Assembly: GCA_900547475.1 (NCBI GenBank)
Contig: URGW01000052.1
Span: 1 to 16,969 of the forward strand
Length of the DNA: 16,969 nucleotides
Reading direction: 5' to 3'
DNA from: an uncultured Clostridium sp.
Lineage (GTDB): Bacteria > Bacillota > Clostridia > Clostridiales > Clostridiaceae
Shown here: positions 1 through 7,743 of the stretch, one piece after another
How positions within the stretch are numbered: the first letter of the stretch is position 1
Layout of the letters: every line of letters starts with the position of its first letter
The notes under the pieces: generated by a model
Seen by the model: the letters and a program-made list of their open reading frames with translations, nothing else
What the model was told of the DNA's origin: nothing
Database searches by the model: none
Made by a program: the position numbers and the translations under genes

Positions 1-2
1 GG

Positions 3-53
3 AACGAAGTGACTTTCGAAGCTTTAGCTCTTTTTATGGAAAAAACAATATAA
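3..53 (+). CDS. possible C-terminal fragment of an unidentified protein cut by the window edge
   Basis: An open frame enters from the left edge and stops at TAA 51-53, giving a 16-residue tail ending ALALFMEKTI. The composition looks protein-like and the frame stays open for a further 35 codons after the stop, so this could be a real gene end or chance. I do not recognise the family and there is too little sequence to assign a function. No intrinsic terminator follows it before the convergent kinase-like gene. Confidence 0.2.
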   Translation, partial: NEVTFEALALFMEKTI

Positions 54-132
54 ATTCTTAACGCAAATTACACAATTCCTGGAGGGTATATCATTAATTT
101 TGGAGTTCCACGTGATGAACAATATTATTCGT

Positions 133-699
133 TTATGCGTATCTTAAGAGGTGTCTGTATTTATGGATGACGAAATTATGTGCATCAATCCAATAATCTA
201 ACAAATCAGGTCTGTATAATAGTACATTTTTTAGAAAAGTATCAAATAAATTTAGTTTTAAAAGTATTTTAATTATATCTTTTGGATAAGGAGTAATTTT
301 TGTATATGCTTTTCTAGGATCAATAACCATTACTTTTTCATTTTTGTCTATAAATATATGAGCATTTCTAATATTAATTCGTTTAAATTTTAATCTTTTT
401 AAATCTTCTATTAATTCAATTAATTCTATAGAAAGTGAGTATGATAATCCATTAGTTTTAAGATATTGGGATAAATTATTTCCTTGTACATATTCTCTAA
501 TTACTATATTACTGATTCTAATAATTACGTTAGGAAAAAAACGACTATCTTTAACATTATCAAGTATAGATACTTCATTTTTTGCGGCTTTTATTGTATT
601 AAAGCATTTTAAGGCAAAGCCTTCTGGTGTTAAATACACACTACCTTCAGCTCCAGATCCAAGTAGAACACAATCATTTATTTCTATAAGGTTATTCAT
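133..699 (-). CDS. small protein kinase-like protein (YrzF/YbdM type), possible pseudokinase
   Basis: This 188-residue protein has a kinase-like N-lobe: glycine loop GSGAEGSVY at residues 14-22, a candidate ATP lysine in ALKCF (K31) and a candidate helix-C glutamate in AKNEV (E42). The C-lobe is compact. Where active kinases have HxD...N it has R-I-N-I-R-N-A-H-I-F (107-116), and the metal-binding DFG position appears as IDP (D127). It resembles the short Ser/Thr kinase-like proteins of Firmicutes; whether it phosphorylates anything is unknown. I reject the longer frame starting at 852: that ATG lies inside the uppP terminator hairpin and the extra 51 residues are a Phe/Leu-rich translation of AT-rich intergenic DNA. 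The chosen ATG has only a weak ribosome site (AAGTGA). A TATAAT lies about 30 bases upstream of it (complement of 727-732) without a good -35. Function and partners cannot be inferred from neighbours. Confidence 0.75.
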   Translation of the reverse strand: MNNLIEINDCVLLGSGAEGSVYLTPEGFALKCFNTIKAAKNEVSILDNVKDSRFFPNVIIRISNIVIREYVQGNNLSQYLKTNGLSYSLSIELIELIEDLKRLKFKRINIRNAHIFIDKNEKVMVIDPRKAYTKITPYPKDIIKILLKLNLFDTFLKNVLLYRPDLLDYWIDAHNFVIHKYRHLLRYA

Positions 700-840
700 A
701 AAATCACTTAAGTTATTGCTTATAATATTATAGTATATGCAGCACAAGTAAAATTTCTCATAAATAAAAATATAATTAGATGTTAAATTATTTAATGTTA
801 GAGTTGAAAATGAAAAACAAAATAGTAAAAGAAAAGAAAT

Positions 841-872
841 AAAAAAGGGCATGCTAGATAGCCGCCCTTTTT
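841..872 (-). terminator. intrinsic terminator of uppP
   Basis: Read on the minus strand, AAAAAGGGC (872-864) and GCCCTTTTT (850-842) form a 9-bp stem around a 13-base loop, and the T run (846-841) follows the GC part. It lies directly after the uppP stop codon. Its loop contains the ATG that would otherwise begin a longer version of the downstream kinase-like gene. Confidence 0.85.
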
Positions 873-880
873 ATGTATAA

Positions 881-1720
881 TTATCTAATAAAATAGAAAT
901 ATAAAAGAACAATTATACCTAATATAATTCTATACCAACCAAAAACTTTAAAATCATTATTTTTGATATAAGACATTAAGAATTTAATAGCAAGTATTGA
1001 TACGATAAATGCTACAATCATACCTACTAATAGTATTGTTAACTCGCTTCCTGACATTATAAATCCAGTTTGTAACCCAAATTTAACAAGTTTTAAAGCA
1101 CTAGCTCCAAACATAACTGGAATAGCAAGGAAGAAAGTGAATTCAGCTGCTACAGTTCTAGATACACCAATTAATAGTGCTCCAACTATAGTTGCACCTG
1201 AACGAGATGTTCCAGGGAAAACAGCAGCGATAAGTTGGAAAAGACCTATCATAATTGCAACTGTATAAGTTATTTCAGCTAAGCTATTAATCTTAGGTTT
1301 TTTACCTTTATTATAGTTTTCTATAACTATAAATAAAATACCAAATAAGATTAGCATTACAGCTACTGTTGTAGGATTGTAGAATAATGCATTAAGCTGA
1401 TCATCGAATAAAAGTCCAATAACAGCAGCTGGAACACATGCAATTACTATTTTAAGCCACATTATTAATGTATCTTTTTCTATTTTAATTCCGTTATCAT
1501 ATTTAAAAGGAAATATTTTATTCCAATATAATAAAATAACTGCAAAAATGGCACCAAGTTGTATAACAACTAAGAACATATCCATAAATTCTTTAGAAAC
1601 ATTTAGTTTTAAGAATTCATCAACTAAAATCATATGACCAGTACTACTGATAGGAAGCCATTCTGTAATACCTTCGACAATACCAAGAATTATGGCTTTA
1701 ATAATTTCTAAAAACTCCAT
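881..1720 (-). CDS. uppP: undecaprenyl-diphosphatase UppP (BacA)
   Basis: Integral membrane phosphatase that converts undecaprenyl pyrophosphate to undecaprenyl phosphate, recycling the lipid carrier for peptidoglycan and wall polymer synthesis; it also gives background bacitracin tolerance. The 279-residue product is of normal family length and is almost entirely hydrophobic segments. Both signature regions are present: an N-terminal GIVEGITEWLPISSTGH stretch (about residues 14-30) with the catalytic Glu and Ser residues, and PGTSRSG around residues 168-174 with the conserved Arg. The frame extends one codon further to a TTG at 1723, but GGAGG sits only 4 bases from that TTG and 7 bases from this ATG, so ATG 1720 is preferred. 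A terminator follows immediately, so it appears monocistronic. Neighbours do not suggest a specialised role. Confidence 0.96.
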   Translation of the reverse strand: MEFLEIIKAIILGIVEGITEWLPISSTGHMILVDEFLKLNVSKEFMDMFLVVIQLGAIFAVILLYWNKIFPFKYDNGIKIEKDTLIMWLKIVIACVPAAVIGLLFDDQLNALFYNPTTVAVMLILFGILFIVIENYNKGKKPKINSLAEITYTVAIMIGLFQLIAAVFPGTSRSGATIVGALLIGVSRTVAAEFTFFLAIPVMFGASALKLVKFGLQTGFIMSGSELTILLVGMIVAFIVSILAIKFLMSYIKNNDFKVFGWYRIILGIIVLLYFYFIR

Positions 1721-1764
1721 CAAATTACCTCCATTATAAATATATTTAATTTAATCACTTTTCC

Positions 1765-1793
1765 ATTATATAAAATATTAATGATTTATTAAA
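1765..1793 (-). promoter_or_regulatory. possible sigma-A promoter of uppP
   Basis: On the minus strand a perfect TATAAT (complement of 1765-1770) lies 17 bases after TTTAAT (complement of 1788-1793), about 45 bases before the uppP start. The -35 is weak and the whole region is AT-rich, so this is only a candidate. Confidence 0.35.
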
Positions 1794-1872
1794 GGAAAAA
1801 TAGTAAAATAACATAGAATTTTAATAAAAATAAACAGTAAATTATTAGTAAGGTGTATATAAATTTTCATTG

Positions 1873-1884
1873 ATGTATATACAT
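1873..1884. repeat. 12-bp perfect palindrome ATGTATATACAT, possible operator
   Basis: A perfect dyad with no loop lies about 60 bases before the cysteine hydrolase start, where its promoter should be, in the 224-base divergent region between uppP and that gene. Such dyads are typical of dimeric regulator sites, but palindromes made mostly of A and T also arise by chance here. No regulator is implied by the sequence. The rest of this gap is featureless AT-rich DNA. Confidence 0.3.
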
Positions 1885-1944
1885 TAGTAATATTGTAGTG
1901 TAATATTATTAATATATATATAAGTGAAAAGTGGAGGAAGGTTT

Positions 1945-2493
1945 ATGAAGAAATTATTAGTGGTAATTGATTATCAAAATGATTTTGTTAATGGTTCTTT
2001 AGGATTTAAAAAAGCAGAAGAATTAGAAGATGGTATATATAATAAAGTTAAAAAGTACTTAAATGAAGGACATAGTGTAGTTTTTACATATGATACTCAT
2101 ACAAAAGAATATTTAAATACAAGAGAGGGCAAAAATTTACCGGTATTTCATTGTATAATAAATACGGAAGGTCATGAATTATATGGAAAGTTAAAAGAGT
2201 TTAAAGAAGATTCAAATACTATCCATATAAATAAATATTCTTTTGGGATTTCTCCGCAAGATATGATTAAATTAGTTGAAAGAATAGGAGAAGATATAGA
2301 ATATATTGAAATAATTGGTGTTGTAACTAACATATGTGTAATAAGTAATGTAGTAACACTCCAATCACAATATATAAATGCAGATATTTTAGTAGATGCA
2401 TCTTTATGTGCTAGCTTTGATGAGGAGTTACATGAAAAAGCTTTAGATGTAATTGAATCATTACAAGTTGAGATAATAGATAGAGATATTTAA
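1945..2493 (+). CDS. cysteine hydrolase of the nicotinamidase/isochorismatase superfamily
   Basis: The 182-residue protein carries the superfamily's catalytic triad: D9 in VVIDYQNDF, K97 in INKYSFG and nucleophile C131 in GVVTNICV. It also has nicotinamidase-like metal ligands: D50-T-H52 and H69 in the FHC segment followed by TEGHEL. These favour a nicotinamidase-like amidase (nicotinamide to nicotinate, NAD salvage) over an isochorismatase, but substrate cannot be fixed from motifs and PncA should not be assumed. The frame is open back to a GTG at 1924, but GGAGG at 1933-1937 lies 7 bases before ATG 1945, which is therefore the start. It is cytoplasmic, monocistronic, divergent from uppP, and ends at a strong terminator. 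Confidence 0.88.
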   Translation: MKKLLVVIDYQNDFVNGSLGFKKAEELEDGIYNKVKKYLNEGHSVVFTYDTHTKEYLNTREGKNLPVFHCIINTEGHELYGKLKEFKEDSNTIHINKYSFGISPQDMIKLVERIGEDIEYIEIIGVVTNICVISNVVTLQSQYINADILVDASLCASFDEELHEKALDVIESLQVEIIDRDI

Positions 2494-2529
2494 ATTAGTA
2501 ATTGTTTAAGATTAATTAAAAAATAGTAT

Positions 2530-2560
2530 AAAAAAGGAATGTCAATAAGACATTCTTTTT

Positions 2561-2561
<1 letters not shown>
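2530..2561. terminator. bidirectional intrinsic terminator between the cysteine hydrolase and tRNA-fMet
   Basis: GAATGTC (2537-2543) and GACATTC (2549-2555) form a stem with loop AATAA, flanked by an A run (2530-2535) and a T run (2556-2561). It can therefore end the hydrolase transcript on the plus strand and the tRNA on the minus strand. The last T of the run is also the final A of the tRNA's encoded CCA end. Confidence 0.9.
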
Positions 2562-2636
<75 letters not shown>

Positions 2637-2664
2637 ATATTAAATATTTTATAACTATATTATT

Positions 2665-2693
2665 AGTATAAACCTTAAAATTTATACAGTCAA
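2665..2693 (-). promoter_or_regulatory. sigma-A promoter of the initiator tRNA gene
   Basis: On the minus strand TTGACT (complement of 2688-2693), a 17-base spacer and TATACT (complement of 2665-2670) form a near-consensus promoter about 29 bases before the mature tRNA 5' end. Near-consensus strength is expected for a single tRNA-fMet transcription unit. Confidence 0.8.
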
Positions 2694-2718
2694 TATTAAA
2701 ATACAAAAAAAGGAAAAA

Positions 2719-2773
2719 ACTCTTTCGTTAAAGATACATAATATTTTTTATTTTTTAAATACTATTAAAGAGT
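2719..2773. repeat. inverted repeat ACTCTTT/AAAGAGT upstream of the oxidoreductase promoter
   Basis: ACTCTTT (2719-2725) and AAAGAGT (2767-2773) are exact inverted copies 41 bases apart, just upstream of the -35 of the pyruvate:ferredoxin oxidoreductase gene. They may be two half-sites of a regulator or chance. No clear Rex-type TTGTTAA...TTAACAA operator was seen here. Confidence 0.2.
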
Positions 2774-2784
2774 GAAAAATTTAT

Positions 2785-2812
2785 TTGGTAAAAACTTAAA
2801 ACATAATATAAT
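2785..2812 (+). promoter_or_regulatory. sigma-A promoter of the pyruvate:ferredoxin oxidoreductase gene
   Basis: TTGGTA (2785-2790), a 16-base spacer and a perfect TATAAT (2807-2812) lie 30 bases before the start codon. This gives a short untranslated leader with a purine-rich ribosome site AGAGAGGGA. Confidence 0.65.
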
Positions 2813-2842
2813 TTAAGCAATTAATGAAAGAGAGGGAAAACT

Positions 2843-5800
2843 ATGAGAAAAATGAAGACCATGGATGGAAACACTGCTGCTGCTTATGTTTCATATGCAT
2901 TTACAGAAGTAAGTTCAATTTATCCAATAACACCTTCATCTCCTATGGCAGAGCATGTAGATGAATGGGTTGCTCAAGGGAAGAAAAATATTTTTGACCA
3001 AACAGTAAAAGTTATAGAAATGCAATCAGAGGCTGGTGCAGCAGGAGCTCTTCATGGAATATTACAAAGTGGTGCATTAGGAACTACATATACAGCTTCA
3101 CAAGGGTTATTATTGATGATACCTAACATGTATAAAATGGTTGGAGAAAGATTACCAGCAGTTATTCATGTTGCAGCAAGGGCATTGGCAACATCTTCAT
3201 TAAGTATTTTTGGAGATCATCAGGATGTTATGGCAGCAAGAGCAACAGGGTGTGCAATGTTATCAGAGGGGTCTGTACAAGAGGTAATGGATTTATCACC
3301 AGTAGCACACTTAACAGCTATTAAAGGAAGAATGCCTTTTGTTAATTTTTTTGATGGATTTAGAGTATCTCATGAAATTCAAAAGATAGAATTATTAGAA
3401 TATGATGAATTAAAGAAGCTTATAGATTATGATGCACTTGATAATTTTAGAAAAAATGCATTAAATCCAAATCATCCAGTTACAAGAGGAACAGCTCAAA
3501 ATCCAGATGTTTATTTTCAATTATGTGAATCTTTAAATAAATATTATGATGATATTCCTACACTAGTTGAAGAATATATGAGTAAGATTACAGAATTAAC
3601 AGGAAGAGAATATCATTGTTTTGATTATTATGGTGATCCCGATGCTGATAGAGTTATTGTATCTATGGGAGCTGTAAGTGAAGTTATAGAAGAAACTATA
3701 GATTATTTAAGAAATAAGGGAGAAAAGGTTGGACTAATTAAAGTTAGATTATATAGACCTTTCAGCATAGAAAGATTATTAAATACTATGCCAAAGTCTG
3801 TTAAGAAAATAGCAGTTTTAGATAGAACTAAAGAACCAGGATCAATTGGAGAACCTTTATATTTAGATGTACTAAGAGCTGTTAGTGAAATGGATAATGC
3901 ACCTAAAGTAATTGGCGGTAGATATGGTTTAGGATCTAAAGATCCATATCCTTCTGATATTGTAGCAATATATGAAAATTTAAATAGTGAACATCCTAAG
4001 AATAGATTTACAATTGGAATAGAAGATGATGTAACTAATCTATCATTACAACCAAATAAAGAAATAGATGTAGCTATAGAAGGAATAACATCATGTAAAT
4101 TTTGGGGACTGGGTTCTGATGGTACAGTAGGTGCAAATAAGAATGCTATAAAAATAATAGGTGATCATACTAATATGTATGCTCAAGGGTATTTTGCATA
4201 TGACTCTAAAAAATCAGGTGGAATTACTATTTCACATTTAAGATTTGGAAAGAATCCTATAAAATCTCATTATGAAATAGATAAAGCTGATTTTGTAGCA
4301 TGCCATAATCAATCTTATGTATATTCATATAATGTACTTGAGGGATTAAGAACAAATGGAGTATTTGTATTAAATACTATTTGGAATGAAGAGGAATTAA
4401 ATGATAGATTACCTGCTGAAATGAAGAGGTATATAGCTACAAATAATATTAATTTTTATACAATTAATGCAGTTAAGATAGCACAAGAAATAGGGCTTGG
4501 TGGAAGAATTAATATGATAATGCAAGCTGCTTTCTTTAAGCTTGCTAATATAATACCAGTTGATGAAGCTATTAAATATTTAAAAGATGCTGTAGTAACA
4601 TCTTATGGTAAAAAAGGTGAAAAAGTTGTAAGTATGAACTATGCAGCAATTGATAAAGGCCTTGAATCAGTTGTAAAGATAAATGTTCCTGATAATTGGA
4701 AAGATGCGAAAGATGATAAAGTTGAAGATAAGCTATCTGTTCCAGACTTTGTTAGAGAGATATGTATACCTATAAATAAACTTCAAGGTAATAATTTACC
4801 TGTTTCAGCCTTTGTAAATAATAAGCTTGAAGATGGAACATTCATGCATGGAACTACAGCATATGAAAAAAGAGGAATTGCTGTTAATGTACCACAATGG
4901 ATACCAGAAAATTGTATTCAATGTAATCAATGTTCATATGTATGTCCACATGCATGTATAAGACCATTCTTATCAACTGAAGAAGAAGTGAATAATGCTC
5001 CAGAAGGGTTTAAGAAGTTGAAGGCAAATGGAGTTAAAAGTGAAAAACCATATTTCTATACAATAGGGGTAACTCCATTAGATTGTACAGGATGTTCAAA
5101 TTGTGCAGAGGTTTGTCCAGCGCCTGGAAAGGCATTAATAATGAAACCATTTGATTCACAACATGATCAAATAGAGGCTTGGAACTTTGCTGTAGAAGAA
5201 ATTAAAAACAAAAAGAATCCTATGAATAAAAATACTGTTAAAGGTAGTCAATTTGAACAACCACTTCTAGAGTTTTCAGGAGCATGTGCAGGGTGTGGGG
5301 AAACTCCATATGCTAAATTAGTTACTCAATTATTTGGAGATAGAATGGTAATTGCTAATGCAACAGGATGTTCTTCTATTTGGGCATCTTCAGGTGCTGC
5401 AACTGCATATACAAAGAATCAAAATGGACATGGACCAGCATGGGCTAACTCATTATTTGAAGATAATGCAGAGTATGGATTTGGAATGTTCATGGGGGTT
5501 AAAACAATAAGAGAAAGAATAGCCTCAAATATTAAGAAAGCATTAGATGAAAATTTATGTGCTAGCGCAAAAGAAGCAATGGAGGATTGGTTAAACAATA
5601 AAGATGTAGGTGATGGTTCAAGAGAAAGAGCAGAAAAGCTTGAATCTGCTTTACAAGGTTGTAGTGATGAAATTGCAAAGGAAATATTAAAAGATAAAGA
5701 GTTCTTTATTAAGAGATCACAATGGATATTTGGTGGAGATGGTTGGGCATATGATATTGGATATGGTGGATTAGATCATGTTCTTGCTAGCAATGAAGAT

Positions 5801-6358
5801 GTCAATGTTCTTGTATTTGATACAGAAATTTATTCTAATACTGGAGGTCAAGCGTCTAAATCAACTCCAACTGCAGCAATTGCAAAATTTGCAGCATCAG
5901 GTAAGAGAACTAAGAAAAAGGATTTAGGAATGATGGCAATGAGCTATGGATATGTATATGTAGCTCAAGTATCTTTAGGAGCAGATAAGAATCAAACTAT
6001 AAAGGCTATTGCAGAGGCAGAGGCATATAACGGACCATCATTAATAATTGCTTATGCACCATGTATTAGCCATGGAATTAAGAATGGTATGGCTAACACT
6101 CCTGATGAACAAAAGAAAGCAGTAGCTTGTGGATATTGGCATCTTTATAGATATAATCCAGATCTTAAAGGAGAAAAGAATCCATTTATTTTAGACTCTA
6201 AAGATCCAAAAGCAGATTTCAAAGATTTCTTAATGGGAGAAGTTAGATATGCATCTTTGGCTAAAGTATTCCCAGAATTAGCAGAAGAATTATTTGCTAA
6301 GACAGAGAAGGATGCTAATGAAAGGTTAGAAAATTATAAGAGGTTAGCACAAGATTAA
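2843..6358 (+). CDS. nifJ: pyruvate:ferredoxin (flavodoxin) oxidoreductase, single-chain
   Basis: Homodimeric cytoplasmic enzyme that oxidises pyruvate with CoA to acetyl-CoA and CO2, passing two electrons to ferredoxin; in clostridia this feeds hydrogenase and acetate/butyrate formation. At 1171 residues it matches the fused family length. Visible landmarks in order: the pyruvate-binding YPITPSSP loop (about residues 27-34); the central domains; two ferredoxin-type clusters with Cys 691, 694, 697, 701 and Cys 748, 751, 754, 758; the proximal-cluster Cys 815, 818, 843 and 1074; and the thiamine-pyrophosphate site GDGWAYD (965-971) with a following EIYSNTGG. All twelve cluster cysteines are present, so the enzyme should be fully functional. 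It is monocistronic, with a promoter close upstream and a hairpin terminator after it. The symbol por/pfor is also in use; there is no nitrogen-fixation context. Confidence 0.97.
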   Translation: MRKMKTMDGNTAAAYVSYAFTEVSSIYPITPSSPMAEHVDEWVAQGKKNIFDQTVKVIEMQSEAGAAGALHGILQSGALGTTYTASQGLLLMIPNMYKMVGERLPAVIHVAARALATSSLSIFGDHQDVMAARATGCAMLSEGSVQEVMDLSPVAHLTAIKGRMPFVNFFDGFRVSHEIQKIELLEYDELKKLIDYDALDNFRKNALNPNHPVTRGTAQNPDVYFQLCESLNKYYDDIPTLVEEYMSKITELTGREYHCFDYYGDPDADRVIVSMGAVSEVIEETIDYLRNKGEKVGLIKVRLYRPFSIERLLNTMPKSVKKIAVLDRTKEPGSIGEPLYLDVLRAVSEMDNAPKVIGGRYGLGSKDPYPSDIVAIYENLNSEHPKNRFTIGIEDDVTNLSLQPNKEIDVAIEGITSCKFWGLGSDGTVGANKNAIKIIGDHTNMYAQGYFAYDSKKSGGITISHLRFGKNPIKSHYEIDKADFVACHNQSYVYSYNVLEGLRTNGVFVLNTIWNEEELNDRLPAEMKRYIATNNINFYTINAVKIAQEIGLGGRINMIMQAAFFKLANIIPVDEAIKYLKDAVVTSYGKKGEKVVSMNYAAIDKGLESVVKINVPDNWKDAKDDKVEDKLSVPDFVREICIPINKLQGNNLPVSAFVNNKLEDGTFMHGTTAYEKRGIAVNVPQWIPENCIQCNQCSYVCPHACIRPFLSTEEEVNNAPEGFKKLKANGVKSEKPYFYTIGVTPLDCTGCSNCAEVCPAPGKALIMKPFDSQHDQIEAWNFAVEEIKNKKNPMNKNTVKGSQFEQPLLEFSGACAGCGETPYAKLVTQLFGDRMVIANATGCSSIWASSGAATAYTKNQNGHGPAWANSLFEDNAEYGFGMFMGVKTIRERIASNIKKALDENLCASAKEAMEDWLNNKDVGDGSRERAEKLESALQGCSDEIAKEILKDKEFFIKRSQWIFGGDGWAYDIGYGGLDHVLASNEDVNVLVFDTEIYSNTGGQASKSTPTAAIAKFAASGKRTKKKDLGMMAMSYGYVYVAQVSLGADKNQTIKAIAEAEAYNGPSLIIAYAPCISHGIKNGMANTPDEQKKAVACGYWHLYRYNPDLKGEKNPFILDSKDPKADFKDFLMGEVRYASLAKVFPELAEELFAKTEKDANERLENYKRLAQD

Positions 6359-6376
6359 TAAAAGTATTTATTTAGT

Positions 6377-6418
6377 ATTAAAGAGCTAGTTTTATAAACT
6401 AAGCTCTTTAATTTTTTT
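6377..6418 (+). terminator. terminator of the oxidoreductase gene, overlapping the convergent NUDIX gene
   Basis: ATTAAAGAGCTAGTTT pairs with AAACTAAGCTCTTTAAT, leaving one bulged base and a tiny loop, followed by TTTTTTT. The right arm and T run encode the last residues (KELSL) and stop of the NUDIX gene on the other strand. On the minus strand no T run follows, so it is mainly a plus-strand terminator. Confidence 0.85.
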
Positions 6419-6958
6419 ATTAAATTTATCATAAACAGTTTTTACTATATACGGTTCATTACAATGAATATTAAGTTCATCAATTGGTATCCATTTAACG
6501 CCACTAGTCTCTTTTTCATTAATAATTAGCTCATCATTTTCGTTTGCCTCTAAAAGATAAGCAATAGATAAGTGTAAATGAGAAGAGATATATTTATTAT
6601 TTTTTATATGACCATTAACATTTAAAACATCTAATCCTAAAATTTCATTCATAACAGGATTAACATTTTTAAGGCCAGTTTCCTCCTTAGCTTCTTTAAT
6701 AGCTACATGAAGTAAGTTACAGTCGCCATCAGCATGTCCACCAGTCCATGCCCAACTTTGATATATATTATGATAAATCATTAATACTTTACTTCGCTCT
6801 TTATTAACAATATATCCTGAACTAGTTATATGAGCTATTGTATTTTCTCTAGTTAATATATTATCAAATTTATTTATACACTCCATAATTAAATCCTTAT
6901 CTTTAACTTCTTGATCATTATATGGAATATAATTTTTAATAGATTCAATCCAATTCAT
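6392..6958 (-). CDS. NUDIX hydrolase
   Basis: Cytoplasmic Mg2+-dependent hydrolase of a nucleoside-diphosphate-linked compound; the substrate is not known. The 188-residue protein has a NUDIX fold with the box around residues 75-97 (GGHADGD...KEAKEETG). The REUXEEXG core is present as KEAKEETG, so the metal-binding glutamates are kept, but the usual Arg is Lys and the Glu six residues after the first Gly is Cys. An N-terminal extension of about 40 residues precedes the domain. The frame opens three codons earlier at TTG 6967, but AAAGG abuts that TTG directly and lies 9 bases from this ATG, so ATG 6958 is the start. It is divergent from the LUD gene and convergent with the oxidoreductase. Confidence 0.9.
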   Translation of the reverse strand: MNWIESIKNYIPYNDQEVKDKDLIMECINKFDNILTRENTIAHITSSGYIVNKERSKVLMIYHNIYQSWAWTGGHADGDCNLLHVAIKEAKEETGLKNVNPVMNEILGLDVLNVNGHIKNNKYISSHLHLSIAYLLEANENDELIINEKETSGVKWIPIDELNIHCNEPYIVKTVYDKFNKKIKELSL

Positions 6959-6985
6959 AATTCTCAACCTTTCTAAATTTTAAAT

Positions 6986-7014
6986 ATAATAAATATAATA
7001 TCATAGATAGTAAA
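6986..7014 (-). promoter_or_regulatory. possible promoter of the NUDIX gene
   Basis: On the minus strand TTTACT (complement of 7009-7014), 17 bases and TATTAT (complement of 6986-6991) lie about 28 bases before the start codon. Both boxes deviate from consensus in an AT-rich stretch, so confidence is low. Confidence 0.35.
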
Positions 7015-7030
7015 AAAATGAAGTACATTA

Positions 7031-7059
7031 TTGGATTATAATAAATGTTGGTTTAGAAT
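7031..7059 (+). promoter_or_regulatory. possible promoter of the LUD-domain gene
   Basis: TTGGAT (7031-7036), 17 bases and TAGAAT (7054-7059) lie 36 bases before the start. A second, perfect TATAAT at 7065-7070 lacks a fitting -35. Either could be used. Confidence 0.35.
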
Positions 7060-7095
7060 TAATATATAATATAACAATGGAGGGAAGTAGTTAAA

Positions 7096-7734
7096 ATGGA
7101 TAATAATACGAAATGGGTAAATGAAGTTAAAATAAATAGAACTTTGGAAGCTTTAAGAAAAAACAATATGGAAAGTTTTTTAATTAATACACATGAGGAA
7201 TTGATTAATAAGATAGAAGAGTTAGTGGATGCAAATAGTAAAGTTAGTTTTGGTGGGTCTATGACACTATTTGAGACAAAGGTTATGGAACATTTAAGAA
7301 GCGGAAGATATGAATTATTAGATAGATATAAAGAAGGATTAACTCAAAAAGAAATAAAGGAAATGTTTAGAGAGAGTTTCTTTTGTGATGCTTATTTTAC
7401 AAGTACTAATGCAATAACTGAAGATGGTGAATTATATAATGTAGATGGTAATGGAAATAGAGTTGCTGCAATGCTTTATGGACCTGATAAGGTAATAGTT
7501 GTTGCAGGAGTAAATAAAATAGTAAAGGATATTAATGAAGCGATTTCTAGAGTAGAGAATTTTGTAGCTCCAGCAAATGCAAAAAGATTAAATAAGAAAA
7601 CGCCATGTACAGTTACTGGAAAATGTATAAATTGTAGTAGTCCTGAAAGAATTTGTCGTGAATATACAGTAATAAGAAAGCCTGTGCCAAATAGAATTTT
7701 TATATTATTGTTAAATGAAAATTACGGATATTAA
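7096..7734 (+). CDS. LUD-domain protein (LutC/YkgG-like, lactate utilisation family)
   Basis: A 212-residue cytoplasmic protein filled by a LUD (DUF162) domain, recognised from the conserved SFGGSMTLFE segment (about residues 51-60), the FFCDAYFTSTNAITEDGELYN block near residues 95-115 and the later VVAGVNKIV strand. A C-terminal cysteine motif (CTVTGKCINC...C) is typical of the stand-alone clostridial branch. LutC in Bacillus works with LutA and LutB in L-lactate oxidation, but neither partner is here, so a lactate role should not be assumed. The ribosome site is GGAGGG, 11 bases before ATG, a slightly long spacing. It is monocistronic, divergent from NUDIX and convergent with the 3D-domain gene. 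Confidence 0.9.
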   Translation: MDNNTKWVNEVKINRTLEALRKNNMESFLINTHEELINKIEELVDANSKVSFGGSMTLFETKVMEHLRSGRYELLDRYKEGLTQKEIKEMFRESFFCDAYFTSTNAITEDGELYNVDGNGNRVAAMLYGPDKVIVVAGVNKIVKDINEAISRVENFVAPANAKRLNKKTPCTVTGKCINCSSPERICREYTVIRKPVPNRIFILLLNENYGY

Positions 7735-7743
7735 ATAATGAAA

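Noticed and set aside
1945..2493. Naming the cysteine hydrolase pncA or an isochorismatase
   Set aside because: The triad and metal ligands define the superfamily only; no NAD-salvage or siderophore genes are nearby.
7096..7734. Assigning the LUD protein as lactate utilisation LutC with an operon
   Set aside because: LutA and LutB partners are absent and both neighbours are on the other strand.
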